Assembly: GCA_017416055.1 (NCBI GenBank)
Contig: JAFQDI010000041.1
Span: 1-24,333, forward strand
Reading direction: 5' to 3'
Source: Lachnospiraceae bacterium
Lineage (GTDB): Bacteria; Bacillota_A; Clostridia; Lachnospirales; Lachnospiraceae
DNA: 24,333 nucleotides
Shown one piece after another: positions 23,676 through 24,333 of this stretch. The position numbers and the translations under genes were made by a program. The stretch's first letter is position 1. Every line of letters starts with the position of its first letter. The notes under the pieces are model-generated. The model did not search any database. It had not been told where the DNA came from and saw only the letters and a list, made by a program, of their open reading frames with translations.

Positions 23676-24230
23676 TTAATTCGTTTCTCTGATAACAAGT
23701 TCAAAGTCTTGATATAAATCGATTTTATCCAGACGCAGTCCTTCACATTCAGTCACATAAAATGTGGTAGGACGACCAACTCCGTATGCGCTTTCGCCGT
23801 GCGGAACACCTTCCTTCATCACAAAGAAGCTGACCTCCGGATCATTAAATACACAATCTAACAGAACAAAGTCTTCTCCTTTAAGAGTTCCATCCTTCAT
23901 TTTTGAAAGAAGATCTTCTCGGCTGAGCAGGCATACCAACAGATACATTGGTCTTTCATTGATTCCGCCCAATAAAATAAACTCTTCATTTTCTTGATGG
24001 GTCGCAAACGATGAAAAGGTGTCATTGTCAATTGCGACGGCTGCTAGCATATGTCCCCCGGATTCTACCTTTGAGGCATATATTTTTTCGCCACGCCCTT
24101 CATTTTTGTTTACAGGAATTCTATGCTTTTCGCGAGAGGGGGCCAGTCTCTCGATCAGCCCCCTCCTTTCCAGTTCTTCCATGATTTCTACAGTCATCTT
24201 AACCGGATTGAGAACTAATTCTTGTTTCAT
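23676..24230 (-). CDS. Cupin-like protein of unknown function
   Basis: A 184-residue soluble protein with no signal peptide. The stretch FATHQENEEFILLGG (75-89) resembles cupin motif 1, with His78 and Glu82/83 as candidate metal ligands, and FFVMKEGVPHGESAYG (135-150) resembles motif 2, with His144. The N-terminal 55 residues are helical and charged, and include a possible LNPVKMTVEIMEELERRGLI helix pair. I do not recognise the family beyond a likely cupin fold; an isomerase, lyase or sugar-modifying role would be typical but is unproven. ATG 24230 sits 1 bp after the stop of the preceding gene; that junction has little ribosome binding sequence, suggesting translational coupling. It belongs to the same unit as the UROD-family gene. 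Confidence 0.7.
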   Translation of the reverse strand: MKQELVLNPVKMTVEIMEELERRGLIERLAPSREKHRIPVNKNEGRGEKIYASKVESGGHMLAAVAIDNDTFSSFATHQENEEFILLGGINERPMYLLVCLLSREDLLSKMKDGTLKGEDFVLLDCVFNDPEVSFFVMKEGVPHGESAYGVGRPTTFYVTECEGLRLDKIDLYQDFELVIRETN

Positions 24231-24231
24231 A

Positions 24232-24333
24232 TTAATTACCTGCTTTAATAAAGATATTCTCGTACTTAACGGGACTAACTGCCTCGGAGGTAAGGCCGAC
24301 TTTCACCTCAGTATCCGCACCGATGGTGAATCC
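24232..24333 (-). CDS. Partial 3' end of an unidentified protein (C-terminal beta-strand segment)
   Basis: Only the last 33 residues are inside the window: GFTIGADTEVKVGLTSEA, then VSPVKYENIFIKAGN and a TAA stop. The alternation of short beta-strands ending in a Y-x-N-I-x-I strand is reminiscent of the C-terminal beta-sandwich (concanavalin-like or carbohydrate-binding) domain of glycosidase-type proteins, but 33 residues cannot establish that. The stop is directly followed by the cupin-like gene's ATG, so this gene probably starts, or belongs to, the same operon. Confidence 0.65.
   Translation of the reverse strand, partial: GFTIGADTEVKVGLTSEAVSPVKYENIFIKAGN

Overview
The window looks like chromosomal DNA of a low-to-mid GC anaerobic Firmicute, most likely a Lachnospiraceae-type Clostridia. 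The evidence is the set of lineage-typical families (DUF3881, DUF6106, DUF5702 and DUF6449-like proteins, an HPr-like protein without the active-site His, the clostridial seryl-tRNA synthetase variant), strong AGGAGG-type ribosome binding sites, and near-consensus sigma-A promoters. These family names were assigned by reading, not by a database search. I see no tRNA, rRNA, CRISPR array, insertion sequence or prophage gene.

Layout. (1) Positions 105-6395, minus strand: a six-gene Tad/Flp pilus operon in the order tadZ-like, tadA, tadB, tadC-like, Flp-like pilin, DUF5702 surface protein. Its promoter lies at 6580-6608, followed by a leader of about 180 nt with several hairpins. A 22-codon open frame at the left edge is either the next gene or a fragment. 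(2) 6717-9031, plus strand: a DUF2508 protein and glycogen branching enzyme GlgB. (3) 9090-13097, minus strand: an MgtC/SapB membrane protein, an aconitase-family hydratase, an HPr-like protein and a DUF6106 membrane protein. (4) 13371-15504, plus strand: the tRNA-modification methyltransferase MnmM (YtqB) and citrate synthase. (5) 15560-19082, minus strand: a GntR(YtrA-type)-ABC ATPase-ABC permease operon with 4-bp stop/start overlaps and a perfect palindromic operator at its promoter. (6) 19271-22208, minus strand: serS-DUF3881, and upstream of it a ZIP metal transporter. (7) 22363-24333, minus strand: the 3' end of a secreted or carbohydrate-active-looking protein, a cupin-like protein and a uroporphyrinogen-decarboxylase-family (MtaA/CmuA-like) protein.

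How the genes work together. The Tad operon encodes the inner-membrane platform, motor and pilin of a Gram-positive type IVc pilus; the prepilin peptidase and TadE/F-type minor pilins are not in the window. Citrate synthase and the aconitase-family enzyme together would make isocitrate, in anaerobes usually the oxidative branch leading to 2-oxoglutarate and glutamate; isocitrate dehydrogenase is not here. The HPr-like protein next to the hydratase keeps the Ser46-type site but lacks the PTS His. The GntR-ABC module is self-contained and probably autoregulated. The last cluster resembles a small catabolic or methyl-transfer unit of unknown substrate.

The points most worth a second look are the degenerate P-loop of the TadZ-like protein, the structured tad leader, the His-less HPr beside the hydratase, the GntR operator, the UROD/cupin cluster and the possible PolC-like fragment at the left edge. 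I found nothing that can be called a wholly new system from sequence reading alone.
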